NCBI GenBank assembly: GCA_007132225.1
Contig: SLPB01000181.1
Span: forward strand, 1 to 34,895
Length of the DNA: 34,895 nt
Source of the DNA: Bacteroidales bacterium
GTDB taxonomy: Bacteria > Bacteroidota > Bacteroidia > Bacteroidales > PUMT01
Direction: 5' to 3'
A program made the position numbers and the translations under genes. How positions within the stretch are numbered: the first letter of the stretch is position 1; every line of letters starts with the position of its first letter. Below the pieces are notes generated by a model. It was not told the DNA's origin. It did no database searches and saw only the letters and a program-made list of their open reading frames with translations. Below, piece after piece: positions 1 through 8,958 of the stretch.

Positions 1-57
1 CGGAAGGCAGCCTTTTTTCCTTCTATATCATGTGGCAGTAACCTGCGCCCCAACCAG

Positions 58-1500
58 CTACCTGGTCCGGATAAGCATGAGGCCGCCAAAGGTGATCAAT
101 CCGTTCACAACCAGTATTTCATAACCAAACTGAAACCCGCCCAACAGGACTTCAGAATTGGAATCCAGAAGCCAGGTGAGCAAAGGCGAGGCGATGGCAA
201 TCCATGGAACAAACCTGTCCCTCACTTTCAAATCAGTGAATATACCAAAGGCAAACATCCCCAGCAGGGGCCCATAAGTATAACCGGCAACCGTAAATAG
301 AGCACTTATCACACTCTGATCGTTAAGAAGCCTGAAAAACACGATTATAATACCCAGGGCCACAGCCATACAGACATGCACCAATTTTCGCGTCTTCATA
401 AGGCCCCTCTCATCCTTTGAACCTGCATTAAGAATATCAACTGTAAAGGAGGTGGTCAGGGCAGTAAGGGTTGAATCAGCGCTGGAATAGGTGGCAGCCA
501 CCAGCCCGACTACAAAAAACACCATTATAAAAGGAGGCAGATAGCCCTGTGTTGCAATGAAAGGAAAAATATCATCTGCTCTTTCAGGAAGCGGAATGCC
601 GGTTTCCACGGCAAATATCAGCAGAAGGGCTCCAAGTGAAAGTAACAGAAGCTTGACGGGCACCAGTGCAATTGTGAACCAGTACATATTCTTTTTTGCC
701 TCGTAAATATTCCGGCAACTAAGATTTTTCTGCATCATATCCTGATCCAGTCCTGTCATTACGATGGCAATGAAAATGCCGCTAATAAACTGCTTTACAA
801 AATGCCTGCTGTCGTTCCAGTCCTCAAAATAAAACACTCTTGAATATTCACTCGCTCTAATCTCACTGATAATACCTGCGGTATCAAGTTGAAGCTCTCC
901 GGCAATTGCCAATATGGTAGCACCTGCAGCAATCAGCATGAAAAGCGTCTGCAGCGTATCGGTCCATATAATGGTCTTAATCCCTCCCCTGAAAGTATAG
1001 AGCCATATAAGAATAATGGTTATCGCCACCGTAGCGTAAAAGGGAATTGACCAGGCATCGAAAACGGTTATCTGAAGCACATTGGCCATAAGAAAAACCC
1101 GGAAAGATGCTCCTGCAAGACGTGAGAGAAGAAAAAAAAGTGCCCCGGTCTTATAGGAGTTATTTCCAAATCTGATATCCAGGTAGGAGTATATTGATGT
1201 GAGATTAAGCCGGTAATAAAGGGGCATGAGAATGTTGGCAATTATAAAGTAGCCAACCAGGTAACCCAAAACCATCTGCATGTAAGAAAAACTGCTCTCC
1301 CCCACCCAGCCAGGTATGGAAATAAAGGTTACTCCTGAAAGTGTGGCCCCGATCATGCCGAAGGCAACCACGTACCAGGGAGAGTTTCTGTTGCCAAGAA
1401 AAAATGCAGCATTCCCGCTATCACCTTTTGTAACCCGGGAAATCAATATAAGCAGAAAAAAATATACAAATACAACAGACAATACTAAAACAGGAGACAT
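58..1500 (-). CDS. Sodium:solute symporter family transporter
   Basis: A 480-residue, very hydrophobic protein with about 13 predicted membrane helices, the usual size and layout of the SSS family (SGLT/PutP fold), which couples uptake of sugars, amino acids or similar solutes to sodium entry across the inner membrane. Visible family signatures are ATLSGVTFISIPGWVGE near residues 51-67, the RGGIKTIIWTDTLQ stretch after helix 5, and the helix-8 segment AATYSSADSTLTAL, whose serines correspond to the Na2 sodium site. The ATG start precedes a first helix directly. It is transcribed away from recR across a 209-base gap and has no partner gene here, so the substrate cannot be named. The stop lies 57 bases from the window edge. 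Family assignment is firm; substrate unknown. Confidence 0.93.
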   Translation of the reverse strand: MSPVLVLSVVFVYFFLLILISRVTKGDSGNAAFFLGNRNSPWYVVAFGMIGATLSGVTFISIPGWVGESSFSYMQMVLGYLVGYFIIANILMPLYYRLNLTSIYSYLDIRFGNNSYKTGALFFLLSRLAGASFRVFLMANVLQITVFDAWSIPFYATVAITIILIWLYTFRGGIKTIIWTDTLQTLFMLIAAGATILAIAGELQLDTAGIISEIRASEYSRVFYFEDWNDSRHFVKQFISGIFIAIVMTGLDQDMMQKNLSCRNIYEAKKNMYWFTIALVPVKLLLLSLGALLLIFAVETGIPLPERADDIFPFIATQGYLPPFIMVFFVVGLVAATYSSADSTLTALTTSFTVDILNAGSKDERGLMKTRKLVHVCMAVALGIIIVFFRLLNDQSVISALFTVAGYTYGPLLGMFAFGIFTDLKVRDRFVPWIAIASPLLTWLLDSNSEVLLGGFQFGYEILVVNGLITFGGLMLIRTR

Positions 1501-1659
1501 GAAAGGAATTATTAATTGACTTAAACCAGGAAATCAGATGCAAGATTACATAAAAAAATTTTAAGGGAATACTCAGGATTTACACCTAAGCCCCGGCACA
1601 CTACTTTTACTGAAGATTAATCCTGATTAAGGCAGTAAATGGGAATTAACAGACAAAGC

Positions 1660-1690
1660 TTGTTAATCCACATTTTAGATATTAATTTTG
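1660..1690 (+). promoter_or_regulatory. Bacteroidota-type promoter before recR
   Basis: TTG at 1660-1662 and TAATTTTG at 1683-1690 are separated by 20 bases. This fits the primary sigma consensus of Bacteroidota (TTTG around -33, TAnnTTTG around -7). Transcription would begin about 7 bases downstream, only some 13 bases before the GTG start at 1710, giving a very short leader. Found by pattern alone. Confidence 0.5.
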
Positions 1691-1709
1691 TCATGCAAAT
1701 AACCAAAAA

Positions 1710-2348
1710 GTGAACCAGGACAATTATCCATCCAGACTTCTTGAAACGGCAATTTCAGAGTTTGCCGGCCTGCCCGGCATAGGAAAAAAAACAGCACTGA
1801 GGCTTGTCCTCCACCTGCTTAAGCAGGATATTTCCGATGTTAAGAAATTCTCATCATCTATATTGCAACTTAAACAGGAGATCAGGCACTGCTCGGTCTG
1901 CCATAATATTTCCGATACCGGAATATGCAATATCTGTTCCGACCAAAAACGCAATCACAAAATTTTATGTGTAGTAGAAAATATCAAAGATGTGATGTCG
2001 ATTGAAAACACCCGCCAGTATTCAGGAGTTTATCATGTGCTGGGTGGAATAATATCACCTATGGACGGTACAGGTCCGGGAGACCTTAACATAAAAACAC
2101 TTGAAGATAAAGTTGCCGGGGGAGGAATTGAAGAAGTGGTACTGGCACTCAGCACAACAATGGAAGGGGACACAACAAATTTTTACATCTATAGAAAACT
2201 AAACAAATTTCCTGTCACAATATCCACAATTGCCCGGGGGATTTCTATTGGAGACGAACTGGAATATGCTGATGAAGTTACACTTGGCCGTTCAATTACC
2301 AACAGAACCTTATTTGAGTCCTCTTTTAACAATGGTAAAGGATATTAA
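1710..2348 (+). CDS. recR: Recombination mediator protein RecR
   Basis: RecR works with RecO (and RecF) to load RecA onto SSB-coated single-stranded DNA at gaps. The 212 residues match family length. In order are a helix-hairpin-helix around [20 protein letters not shown] (18-37), a four-cysteine zinc finger (C61, C64, C73, C76), and a Toprim domain from about residue 85 with [13 protein letters not shown] and the [12 protein letters not shown] loop. The start is GTG: the only nearby ATG (1694) is out of frame and closes after six codons, and alignment to family N-termini favours the GTG. The gene stands alone, divergent from the symporter, with its own promoter. Confidence 0.97.
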   Translation: MNQDNYPSRLLETAISEFAGLPGIGKKTALRLVLHLLKQDISDVKKFSSSILQLKQEIRHCSVCHNISDTGICNICSDQKRNHKILCVVENIKDVMSIENTRQYSGVYHVLGGIISPMDGTGPGDLNIKTLEDKVAGGGIEEVVLALSTTMEGDTTNFYIYRKLNKFPVTISTIARGISIGDELEYADEVTLGRSITNRTLFESSFNNGKGY

Positions 2349-2356
2349 ATTTACTG

Positions 2357-2390
2357 AAAAGATCGAACCTTTTTTATTTTTTTTCGTAAA
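2357..2390 (+). terminator. Possible weak terminator after recR
   Basis: A short AAAAG/CTTTT stem (2357-2361 with 2369-2373) with a 7-base loop runs straight into a T-rich tract starting nine bases after the recR stop. The stem is weak; it is offered because the U-rich tail is pronounced. Confidence 0.3.
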
Positions 2391-2495
2391 TTTAATTGAG
2401 TCCGCCTTTAAGCCCGTTTTTAATCATGGCACCCCAATACAAGACATGTGATTAAAGAGAACGCGGATTTTACATATAAATAAAATACGCGATAA

Positions 2496-3230
2496 ATGAA
2501 CACAGGCATTTCCCCAGGCTTTATCATCATTATAACCTGCCTTTTAATTATCAGCACATCGCATTCTGATGGCCAGGCGCTTTCTGACTCCCTCGTAAGA
2601 GCGGGAAACAGAAAGATTGAGGTCAACGACCTTGAAGGAGCGATCAGGGATTTTCAGATAGTTCTCTCACTACAGCCATCTGATAACAGGGCACGTAATG
2701 GAATAATAACCGTGCTGTACCTTCAGGGAGACACGCGTAAAGCAAGCCGGGAGGTTGACAGAGCAATATCCGGCAATCCTGACTATGCGGGTTTTTACTA
2801 CTCCCGGGGAATGATCTCCAACCAAAGAAATAATTACCGGCGTGCTATAGAAGATTTTACCAAAGCCCTCTCCCTTCAGGAATCAAATCTTTCAAGAATA
2901 TACCTGAACCGTGGCATCGCAAAACTTAACCTGGACGATACCCGGTCCGCACTGGAAGATTTCACACTTGCGATTGATCACAATTCAAATAACATTGCAG
3001 CTTATAATTTCAGGGGCATGATAAACTACAGGGATAATAAATTTGAGCTGGCCATAGAAGATTTTGACAGAATCATAACAATTAATCCTGATAATGATGT
3101 AGCCCATTACAACAGGGCTATGGCTTTATTACGTTCAGGTGTTTCCAGTACTGCATGTGTGAATTTTCACAGATCATGTCAGCTTGGAAACCGCAATGCA
3201 TGCCAAATGATCATTATGGAGTGTCAGTAA
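2496..3230 (+). CDS. Secreted tetratricopeptide-repeat protein
   Basis: A 244-residue protein. Residues 1-27 form a signal peptide (hydrophobic core IIIITCLLIIS, probable cleavage after SDGQA). The rest is about six TPR units, clearest at YYSRGMISNQRNNYRRAIEDF, YLNRGIAKLNLDDTRSALED and YNFRGMINYRDNKFELAIED. A short cysteine-containing tail (TACVNFHRSCQLGNRNACQ) resembles the end of periplasmic TPR proteins in which a Sel1-like repeat caps the array. It would act in the periplasm as a scaffold for protein contacts. It has no tight operon partner, and a hairpin-rich stretch follows its stop. The specific role is unknown. Confidence 0.85.
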   Translation: MNTGISPGFIIIITCLLIISTSHSDGQALSDSLVRAGNRKIEVNDLEGAIRDFQIVLSLQPSDNRARNGIITVLYLQGDTRKASREVDRAISGNPDYAGFYYSRGMISNQRNNYRRAIEDFTKALSLQESNLSRIYLNRGIAKLNLDDTRSALEDFTLAIDHNSNNIAAYNFRGMINYRDNKFELAIEDFDRIITINPDNDVAHYNRAMALLRSGVSSTACVNFHRSCQLGNRNACQMIIMECQ

Positions 3231-3303
3231 CAGATAAGCTTTTATCTGCAAAGCAAACCACTTAGCTGCTTATCTGCTGATTTGTCTGAATAATTACAGA
3301 TAA
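3231..3303 (+). repeat. Four copies of a TTATCTG/CAGATAA heptamer forming alternative hairpins
   Basis: Beginning on the first base after the TPR gene stop are CAGATAA (3231-3237), TTATCTG (3242-3248), TTATCTG (3270-3276) and CAGATAA (3297-3303). Copies 1 and 2 make a perfect 7-bp stem with a GCTT loop. Copy 1 extended to nine bases (CAGATAAGC) also pairs with GCTTATCTG at 3268-3276, and copy 2 can pair with copy 4. The folds exclude one another. The first may be a terminator, but no T-run follows it directly. Confidence 0.45.
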
Positions 3304-3457
3304 CCCTGAGCATCATCATTAATAATCAATCCTTATTTTTATCTTTATCCCAAAATGCGGCAAAAGCACCCTTAGGTTTTATAAGTGAAACCATTTACGA
3401 TGCGGATCATTAATCAAAAGCCCATCAGGTCAAACAGGTGAATATAAATTTTTGGTG

Positions 3458-4696
3458 GTGATAAAACTTTCAGTAATAATTGTAAGCTACAACGTAAAGC
3501 TTCTTCTTGACCAGTGCCTGCGTTCAGTAAAAAAAGCTTCATCAGGAATTGAGTCGGAGACTTTTGTTGTTGACAATAATTCCCTGGATGGATCTTCCGG
3601 GTTAGTTGCAAAAAAATTCCCCGATGTTAACCTTATCATTAACAACGTAAACCGGGGGTTTTCAAAAGCCAGCAACCAGGCCCTTCTTCATGCCAGGGGC
3701 AAATACATCCTTTTTCTTAACCCGGACACACTGGTTGAAGAAGATACTTTTAAAAGATGTATAGAGTTTATGGATTCATGCCCCGGGGCAGGGGCAGTAG
3801 GGGTGAAAATGATAGATGGAAAAGGAAAGTTTCTCCCAGAGTCAAAGAGGGCGGTGCCTACCCCACTGGTGGCATTTTTCAAGATTTGCGGACTAACCGC
3901 TCTTTTTCCGCGATCAAAACTTTTCGGAAAATATTACCTGGGCCATCTGGATAATGAAAAGACTCATAAAATTGAGGTGCTGACAGGTGCGTTTTTCTTT
4001 GCCAGAAAAACAGCACTTGACAAGACTGGTTGGTTTGATGAGGATTTCTTCATGTATGGAGAAGATATAGACCTTTCCTTACGCATGTTAAAAAATAACT
4101 ACAGTATTTATTATCATCCCGTTACGCGAATTACACACTATAAAGGTGCAAGCACCCGCAAATCAAGTGTTAATTATGTCCTTATCTTTTACAAGGCAAT
4201 GATTATTTATGCAAAAAAGCATTTTGACTTTCCGGGCTCATTCTTTTTAATGATACTTTTTTACATTGCCATATGGCTCCGTGCTTCATTGTCAATTACC
4301 AGGAGGATAATAAGCCGGATTGCTGCACCTGTTTTTGATGCAGCAATCATTTGTGCAGGATATCTTGTTGTACCTTCATCGTGGGAGCAACAGCTTTTAC
4401 CTGCAGGCCAGGCCCACCTTGCGGAAAACCAGTTTGTAATAATCCCGGCTATTATCCTTATCTGGATAACAGCCATTTATTTTTCCGGCGGATACAGGGA
4501 TCAGTTAGAAATTTCCAGAATGCTAAGGGGGGTGTTGTTCGGAGCTATGGCTATACTGCTTGTCTATGGAATGCTTATCCCCGGCTGGCACATTAAAACA
4601 GTAACAATAATACCTCTTGCTCTCTGGGCGGCACTTGGAATGAGCCTGACCAGAATTGCATTTTACTTTTTCAGGAAAAAAGCCGGGCAGCATTAA
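3458..4696 (+). CDS. Family 2 glycosyltransferase with C-terminal membrane domain
   Basis: Residues 1-250 form a GT-A glycosyltransferase of the rhamnosyltransferase-like GT2 group: LSVIIVSYNVKLLLDQCLRS at the start, VVDNNSLDGS, the FLNPDT sugar-nucleotide/metal motif near residue 90, and the acceptor-side motif GWFDEDFFMYGEDIDLS. It would move a sugar from a nucleotide donor to a surface-glycan intermediate on the inner face of the inner membrane. The last 150 residues hold about four membrane helices ending in FRKKAGQH; the YFSGGYRDQLEISRMLRGVL stretch resembles the N-terminal membrane part of polyprenyl-phosphate sugar-1-phosphate transferases, but no catalytic part of that family follows. 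No ATG fits: TTG 3452, GTG 3455 and GTG 3458 are tandem options; I chose 3458, giving MIKLSVIIV. No other glycan genes are nearby. Confidence 0.88.
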   Translation: MIKLSVIIVSYNVKLLLDQCLRSVKKASSGIESETFVVDNNSLDGSSGLVAKKFPDVNLIINNVNRGFSKASNQALLHARGKYILFLNPDTLVEEDTFKRCIEFMDSCPGAGAVGVKMIDGKGKFLPESKRAVPTPLVAFFKICGLTALFPRSKLFGKYYLGHLDNEKTHKIEVLTGAFFFARKTALDKTGWFDEDFFMYGEDIDLSLRMLKNNYSIYYHPVTRITHYKGASTRKSSVNYVLIFYKAMIIYAKKHFDFPGSFFLMILFYIAIWLRASLSITRRIISRIAAPVFDAAIICAGYLVVPSSWEQQLLPAGQAHLAENQFVIIPAIILIWITAIYFSGGYRDQLEISRMLRGVLFGAMAILLVYGMLIPGWHIKTVTIIPLALWAALGMSLTRIAFYFFRKKAGQH

Positions 4697-4733
4697 TAAA
4701 GCATGTGTGCTTTACGAAGTCAAAATATTTTTT
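4697..4733 (+). terminator. Hairpin directly after the glycosyltransferase gene
   Basis: TAAAGCA (4697-4703) and TGCTTTA (4708-4714) form a perfect 7-bp stem with a TGTG loop immediately after the stop codon; a T6 run follows at 4728-4733. It looks like a weak intrinsic terminator or mRNA 3'-end stabiliser. Confidence 0.4.
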
Positions 4734-4921
4734 AAATTCCTTATAAACAGAGCTCAGCATATTGTTCGCAGGGTATTAAATCATCCGGGTTTCCAATAAG
4801 AATAGCCAGACCTGAGATTGCAACAGTCCCAGGGTTTGTATGTAATGGATAAAAATGGATTGAACAGTTTTTGATTATTTTTGTATTCAGATCATATCAT
4901 TTTTAAAGCAAATTCAGGACT

Positions 4922-6346
4922 ATGGCAAAATCAGAGCTTATATTACCCCCAATGGGGGAAGGGATAATTGAGGCTACCATAATAAAATGGCTTGTAAATG
5001 AAGGTGACCGGGTTGAGGAAGACCAGCCATTGCTTGAAATTGCAACTGACAAGGTTGATTCGGAAATCCCCTCCCCGGTAAACGGTATTATTTCAAAACT
5101 TATCCGGGCCGAAGGTGAGACTGCCGCTATAGGAGATATAATTGCAATAATAGAAACAGAATCCGGGTTTAATGAGACCCACCATGAAAAAGCAGAACAA
5201 AGAACTGAAGCAGCTAAAGAGAAGGACAAAGAAAAAGAGGAAGGGACTTACATAAGGGAAACAGTCAATAGTCCTGAAACAGATATAAATGTAACTGATG
5301 AAAAAGTTCATGATGTTCCCAGGCAGACACCATCCGGGATATTTATAACCCCACTGGTAAGAAGCATTGCAAAAAAAGAAAATATTTCTCCCGGTGAACT
5401 TGATAAAATTAAGGGAAGTGGTGAGAGTGGAAGAATAACCAAGGAAGATGTTCTGAATTACCTTAAAGTCAGGGCTGATAAAAATGTGGCTACAGACACA
5501 TCAGGACACCACAGTTATCCTGCGGGCACAATTCCGGAAGAACAGATAACCAAACCCGGCAAGCCTGATGACCGGGATGAAAAAACCGGGATTGCCGCAG
5601 AAACAACACCGGAAAAAACAGGCGTCTCCCCCGGAGAAGGAGACCAGGTTATTGAAATGGACCGCATGAGGAAACTTATTGGCCAGCATATGGTCAGATC
5701 AAAACATACCTCCCCCCATGTAACCTCGTTCATTGATGCAGATGTTACCGAGCTGGTTAAATGGAGAACAACAATAAAGGATGAGTTCAAAAGACGTGAA
5801 AAACAAAACATAACCTATACTCCTTTTTTTATTGAGGCAGCAGCCAAAGCCCTGCGCGACTATCCCATGATAAACACCTCGGTAGCAGGAACAACAATTA
5901 TTTTAAAAAAGTCAGTTAATATTGGTATAGCAGTGGCACTGCCTGACGGGAACCTTATAGCTCCGGTAATAAAAAACGCAGATGAAAGAAGCCTGATCGG
6001 ACTTGTTAAGGCATTGAATGATCTTGCATACAGGGCAAGGAATAATAAACTTCAGCCAGATGAAGTGGCAGGAGGAACGTTTACTATAACCAATTTCGGA
6101 ACCTTCAGAAATACTGCAGGCACACCAATAATAAACCAGCCCGAGGTTGCCATACTGGGCACAGGTGCAATTGTGAAAAAACCTGTAGTTATTGAATCCG
6201 ATCAGGGTGATGTTATTGCCATCAGACAGATTATGACACTTTCTTTATCTTATGATCACAGGGTGGTAGATGGCGCACTGGGAGGCAAGTTTCTCAGGAG
6301 AATTGCAGAGTACCTGGAAGCATTTGACACTGCAAGAACAATTTAA
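4922..6346 (+). CDS. Dihydrolipoamide acyltransferase (E2) of a 2-oxo acid dehydrogenase complex
   Basis: E2 carries acyl groups on a swinging lipoyl arm and passes them to CoA. The 474 residues show the standard order: one lipoyl domain (1-78) with acceptor Lys44 in EIATDKVDSE, a charged linker, the E1/E3-binding domain (about 140-180, FITPLVRSIAKKENISPGEL and GSGESGRITKEDV), a Pro/Glu/Thr-rich linker, and the catalytic domain from about 240 with His446 and Asp450 in SYDHRVVDG. The MRKLIGQHMVRSKHTSPHVT opening of the catalytic domain suits the branched-chain type used widely in Bacteroidota, but pyruvate cannot be excluded. E1 and E3 genes are not adjacent, so it must assemble with subunits encoded elsewhere. 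The ATG start is unambiguous. Confidence 0.95.
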   Translation: MAKSELILPPMGEGIIEATIIKWLVNEGDRVEEDQPLLEIATDKVDSEIPSPVNGIISKLIRAEGETAAIGDIIAIIETESGFNETHHEKAEQRTEAAKEKDKEKEEGTYIRETVNSPETDINVTDEKVHDVPRQTPSGIFITPLVRSIAKKENISPGELDKIKGSGESGRITKEDVLNYLKVRADKNVATDTSGHHSYPAGTIPEEQITKPGKPDDRDEKTGIAAETTPEKTGVSPGEGDQVIEMDRMRKLIGQHMVRSKHTSPHVTSFIDADVTELVKWRTTIKDEFKRREKQNITYTPFFIEAAAKALRDYPMINTSVAGTTIILKKSVNIGIAVALPDGNLIAPVIKNADERSLIGLVKALNDLAYRARNNKLQPDEVAGGTFTITNFGTFRNTAGTPIINQPEVAILGTGAIVKKPVVIESDQGDVIAIRQIMTLSLSYDHRVVDGALGGKFLRRIAEYLEAFDTARTI

Positions 6347-6395
6347 TTATTTATGGTCTGATCATAATCGCTTTTCTTTAATGTTTTTTTTTAAA

Positions 6396-6426
6396 TTTGT
6401 TTGCTTTAAATTGTTCCGTATATTGG
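6396..6426 (+). promoter_or_regulatory. Possible promoter for the PD40 operon
   Basis: TTTG (6396-6399), 19 bases, then TATATTGG (6419-6426), one base off the TAnnTTTG consensus of Bacteroidota. It would start transcription about 35 bases before the ATG at 6470. A T9 run (6384-6392) just upstream, after a weak TTATG/CATAA stem, may terminate the E2 transcript. Confidence 0.35.
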
Positions 6427-6469
6427 CATTGGTTTTACCAGCAAGATATGTTCTGTTTATGAAGATTCC

Positions 6470-8923
6470 ATGATCAAAGTACTGCTCTTCTTTGCGTTCA
6501 CCCTGGCAATTGCCGGCCCATTAAAAGCACAGGTATATTCTCAACTATACTCGGGGAAGCAGGAGATGTTTCTTGAAGCTGAATCTTATTATCTGTTTGA
6601 AGAATATAATGAGGCACTGCCCCTTTACCTGGAGATGCTTAAAGAACAGCCAGATAACGCATTTCTTAATTACAGGGCTGGCAGCTGCTACCTTAATATT
6701 CCCGGGGAAAAAAATCTTGCCATTGAATTTCTGAAAAAAGCCATAGAGGACATAGATAATCGTGATCGCCGGCCTACTTTCCGCACCAGAAAAGCACCTA
6801 TGGATGCACTTTTCAACCTGGGTTATGCCTACCATATTAATTACCAGTTTGAGAAAGCACTTGATATGTACAATGAGTTTAGAAATAATATCAATAACAC
6901 TGTATACAATATCGATATCGTAAATGAACATATAGAAGCAACTAAAAATGCCATAGAGAGTACAAAAAATCCTGTTTTTTTTCTGGAAGAAAACCTGGGG
7001 GAACGGATTAATACGAGGTTTTCAGAAACGAATCCTGTTGTTTCGGGTAATAAGAAAATACTTGTATTTACCCGCAGGCTGCCATTTTACGACGGAGTAT
7101 TCTTTTCTAAAAAAACCAGTGAAGGAGAATGGTCCTGGCCCATGGAGATAACTCCCCAAATAGTAAGTGAGGGAGACTGTTATCCTGTTTCACTTTCATA
7201 TGAGGGTGATGAGCTTTACCTGTATAAATCAGACAACCTGGTTGGTAATATATATGTAAGCCGTTTAATCGACGGACAATGGACTCCCATAAAAAAACTT
7301 AATGAAAACATTAACACAAACTACTGGGAATCCCATGCCAGCATATCAAAAGACGGAAACACACTCTATTTTACGAGCAATCGTCCGGGAGGCATCGGTG
7401 GACTGGATATTTATTATTCTAAAAGGAATAACTTGGGCGACTGGGGCCCCGCAGTGAATATGGGACCAAATATAAACACTCCCTATAATGAAGAGACTCC
7501 TTTCATTACAGAAGACGGAAGAACACTGTATTTCAGCTCATATGGGCACTACAACATAGGAGGCTATGATATTTTTTACTCATCACTTCTGGATAACGGG
7601 CAATGGTCAGTTCCGTTAAATGCAGGATATGGCATCAATACTCCGGATGACGACCTGTTTTTCAACCCTGTAAAAAACAGAACCTATGCATTTTTCTCAA
7701 AACATGATGAAGAGGGATTTGGGAACATGGATATATTCAGATACGAGTTCTTTTCTGACTCACATCCCCGCAAATTTCTTTTAAAAGGTGTAATGGAAAG
7801 AAAGGACGGATTGCAGACCTCGGCAAGGGCCAGGGTAAGCTTAATAGATCCGCTTTCAGGCGATAAAAAATATACTGTGACACCTGACCCAAAAACAGGT
7901 GAGTATGAGATAACAATAGAGGCTGGTGACTGGAAAGTATTATTCAGTGATGAGGGGCATGACGATATAATAAAATCTCTTGAGGTTCCCCTGGAAAGAC
8001 CTGATTCTGAAATAAAATCAGATGTGCTGATGGAGAGGACTGACCCGGTCATCCCGGGAATAGCAGAAGTTATAACCGATACGATAATTCTTCCCCGGGA
8101 AACATGGCCTGAAAAAACCCTCGGTATAGAAAAACATCAGCACCGGATACTGGAAGAAAAACATATCAAAATCCCTATGAGGCTTGAACCCGGAACCTTC
8201 CTGGAGGTCGAAAAATATCTTGATGGCGGACTGATTGGAACTGAAAACATAGATATTGAAAGAAGAAGATTTGTTTATGGCTATATACCTGAACCAGGTG
8301 AGAATCTGCTTAAGTTCAGATATACAGACCCCGAAGGTGAAATTATTGAAGAGCAAGTGGTTATTAGTTTCCATCCGCCCGTTTCAGAAGAGATGCTCAG
8401 TAAAGTCAAAAATGGTGAAAAGAGAGACTCATTAATAAAAATATTGCTTTATGCCGCTCCCGGCAGTATGCAAAATGCACTGGCAGAAATGGAGATTTCG
8501 CACCCCGGCATTGCATCACCTGAACATCTCGTGGAATATCTTCATACAAAACAGGCATTCAGGGATTATGATTCTATCTTTCACTCTGCACAGGAGTTTA
8601 TCGCTGCATTGATGCCGCATGTATCTGAAAATCTGGGGAAGTTCCTATCCGGCCTGATTAAAGAAGATAATGTTCCCGGATCAGTTAATGAATTGATATC
8701 CCTTATTATTGAGGGTAGCGACCAGTACGGCTATCTTAAATGGGAGATACTGGAGGTACTTCCAAAAATCACAACCACTGACACTACTCCTCCCGGCGAT
8801 GATCAGGAAGCTCCCGAAGATGGGTTGAACTTTTCTTTATGGTGGCTGATAATACTTGCTTTGCTTTTACTGACATTATTTTATTTTAAGGGGAAAATTA
8901 CCAAAAGAAAACATAAACATTAA
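6470..8923 (+). CDS. TPR/PD40 envelope protein with C-terminal membrane anchor
   Basis: An 817-residue exported protein. In order: signal peptide (1-20, cleavage after PLKA); TPR-like helices (30-165); a PD40/WD40-like propeller (about 190-430) with repeated SISKDGNTLYFTSNRPGG and EDGRTLYFSSYG blades; a carboxypeptidase-regulatory-like beta domain (about 435-520, GEYEITIEAGDWKVLF); an Ig-like strand region; a helical region (about 645-765); one membrane helix (about 789-807) and the basic tail KGKITKRKHKH. The N-out/C-in layout would anchor it in the inner membrane with the propeller in the periplasm. Its first 430 residues are clearly paralogous to the next gene, which ends in OmpA instead. 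The architecture resembles PorE-type envelope proteins without the OmpA part. Precise function unknown. Confidence 0.85.
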   Translation: MIKVLLFFAFTLAIAGPLKAQVYSQLYSGKQEMFLEAESYYLFEEYNEALPLYLEMLKEQPDNAFLNYRAGSCYLNIPGEKNLAIEFLKKAIEDIDNRDRRPTFRTRKAPMDALFNLGYAYHINYQFEKALDMYNEFRNNINNTVYNIDIVNEHIEATKNAIESTKNPVFFLEENLGERINTRFSETNPVVSGNKKILVFTRRLPFYDGVFFSKKTSEGEWSWPMEITPQIVSEGDCYPVSLSYEGDELYLYKSDNLVGNIYVSRLIDGQWTPIKKLNENINTNYWESHASISKDGNTLYFTSNRPGGIGGLDIYYSKRNNLGDWGPAVNMGPNINTPYNEETPFITEDGRTLYFSSYGHYNIGGYDIFYSSLLDNGQWSVPLNAGYGINTPDDDLFFNPVKNRTYAFFSKHDEEGFGNMDIFRYEFFSDSHPRKFLLKGVMERKDGLQTSARARVSLIDPLSGDKKYTVTPDPKTGEYEITIEAGDWKVLFSDEGHDDIIKSLEVPLERPDSEIKSDVLMERTDPVIPGIAEVITDTIILPRETWPEKTLGIEKHQHRILEEKHIKIPMRLEPGTFLEVEKYLDGGLIGTENIDIERRRFVYGYIPEPGENLLKFRYTDPEGEIIEEQVVISFHPPVSEEMLSKVKNGEKRDSLIKILLYAAPGSMQNALAEMEISHPGIASPEHLVEYLHTKQAFRDYDSIFHSAQEFIAALMPHVSENLGKFLSGLIKEDNVPGSVNELISLIIEGSDQYGYLKWEILEVLPKITTTDTTPPGDDQEAPEDGLNFSLWWLIILALLLLTLFYFKGKITKRKHKH

Positions 8924-8958
8924 CCTGTACAAGGTAATCTTTGCAAAAACCTGCCAAT

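Noticed and set aside
1-57. Terminator-like AAGG-CAG-CCTT followed by a T-run at the left edge
   Set aside because: The stem is only four base pairs and any gene it would serve lies outside the window.
4876-4883. TATTTTTG as a promoter for the E2 gene
   Set aside because: It matches the -7 box, but the only nearby TTG is 13 bases upstream, too close; such boxes arise by chance in AT-rich gaps.
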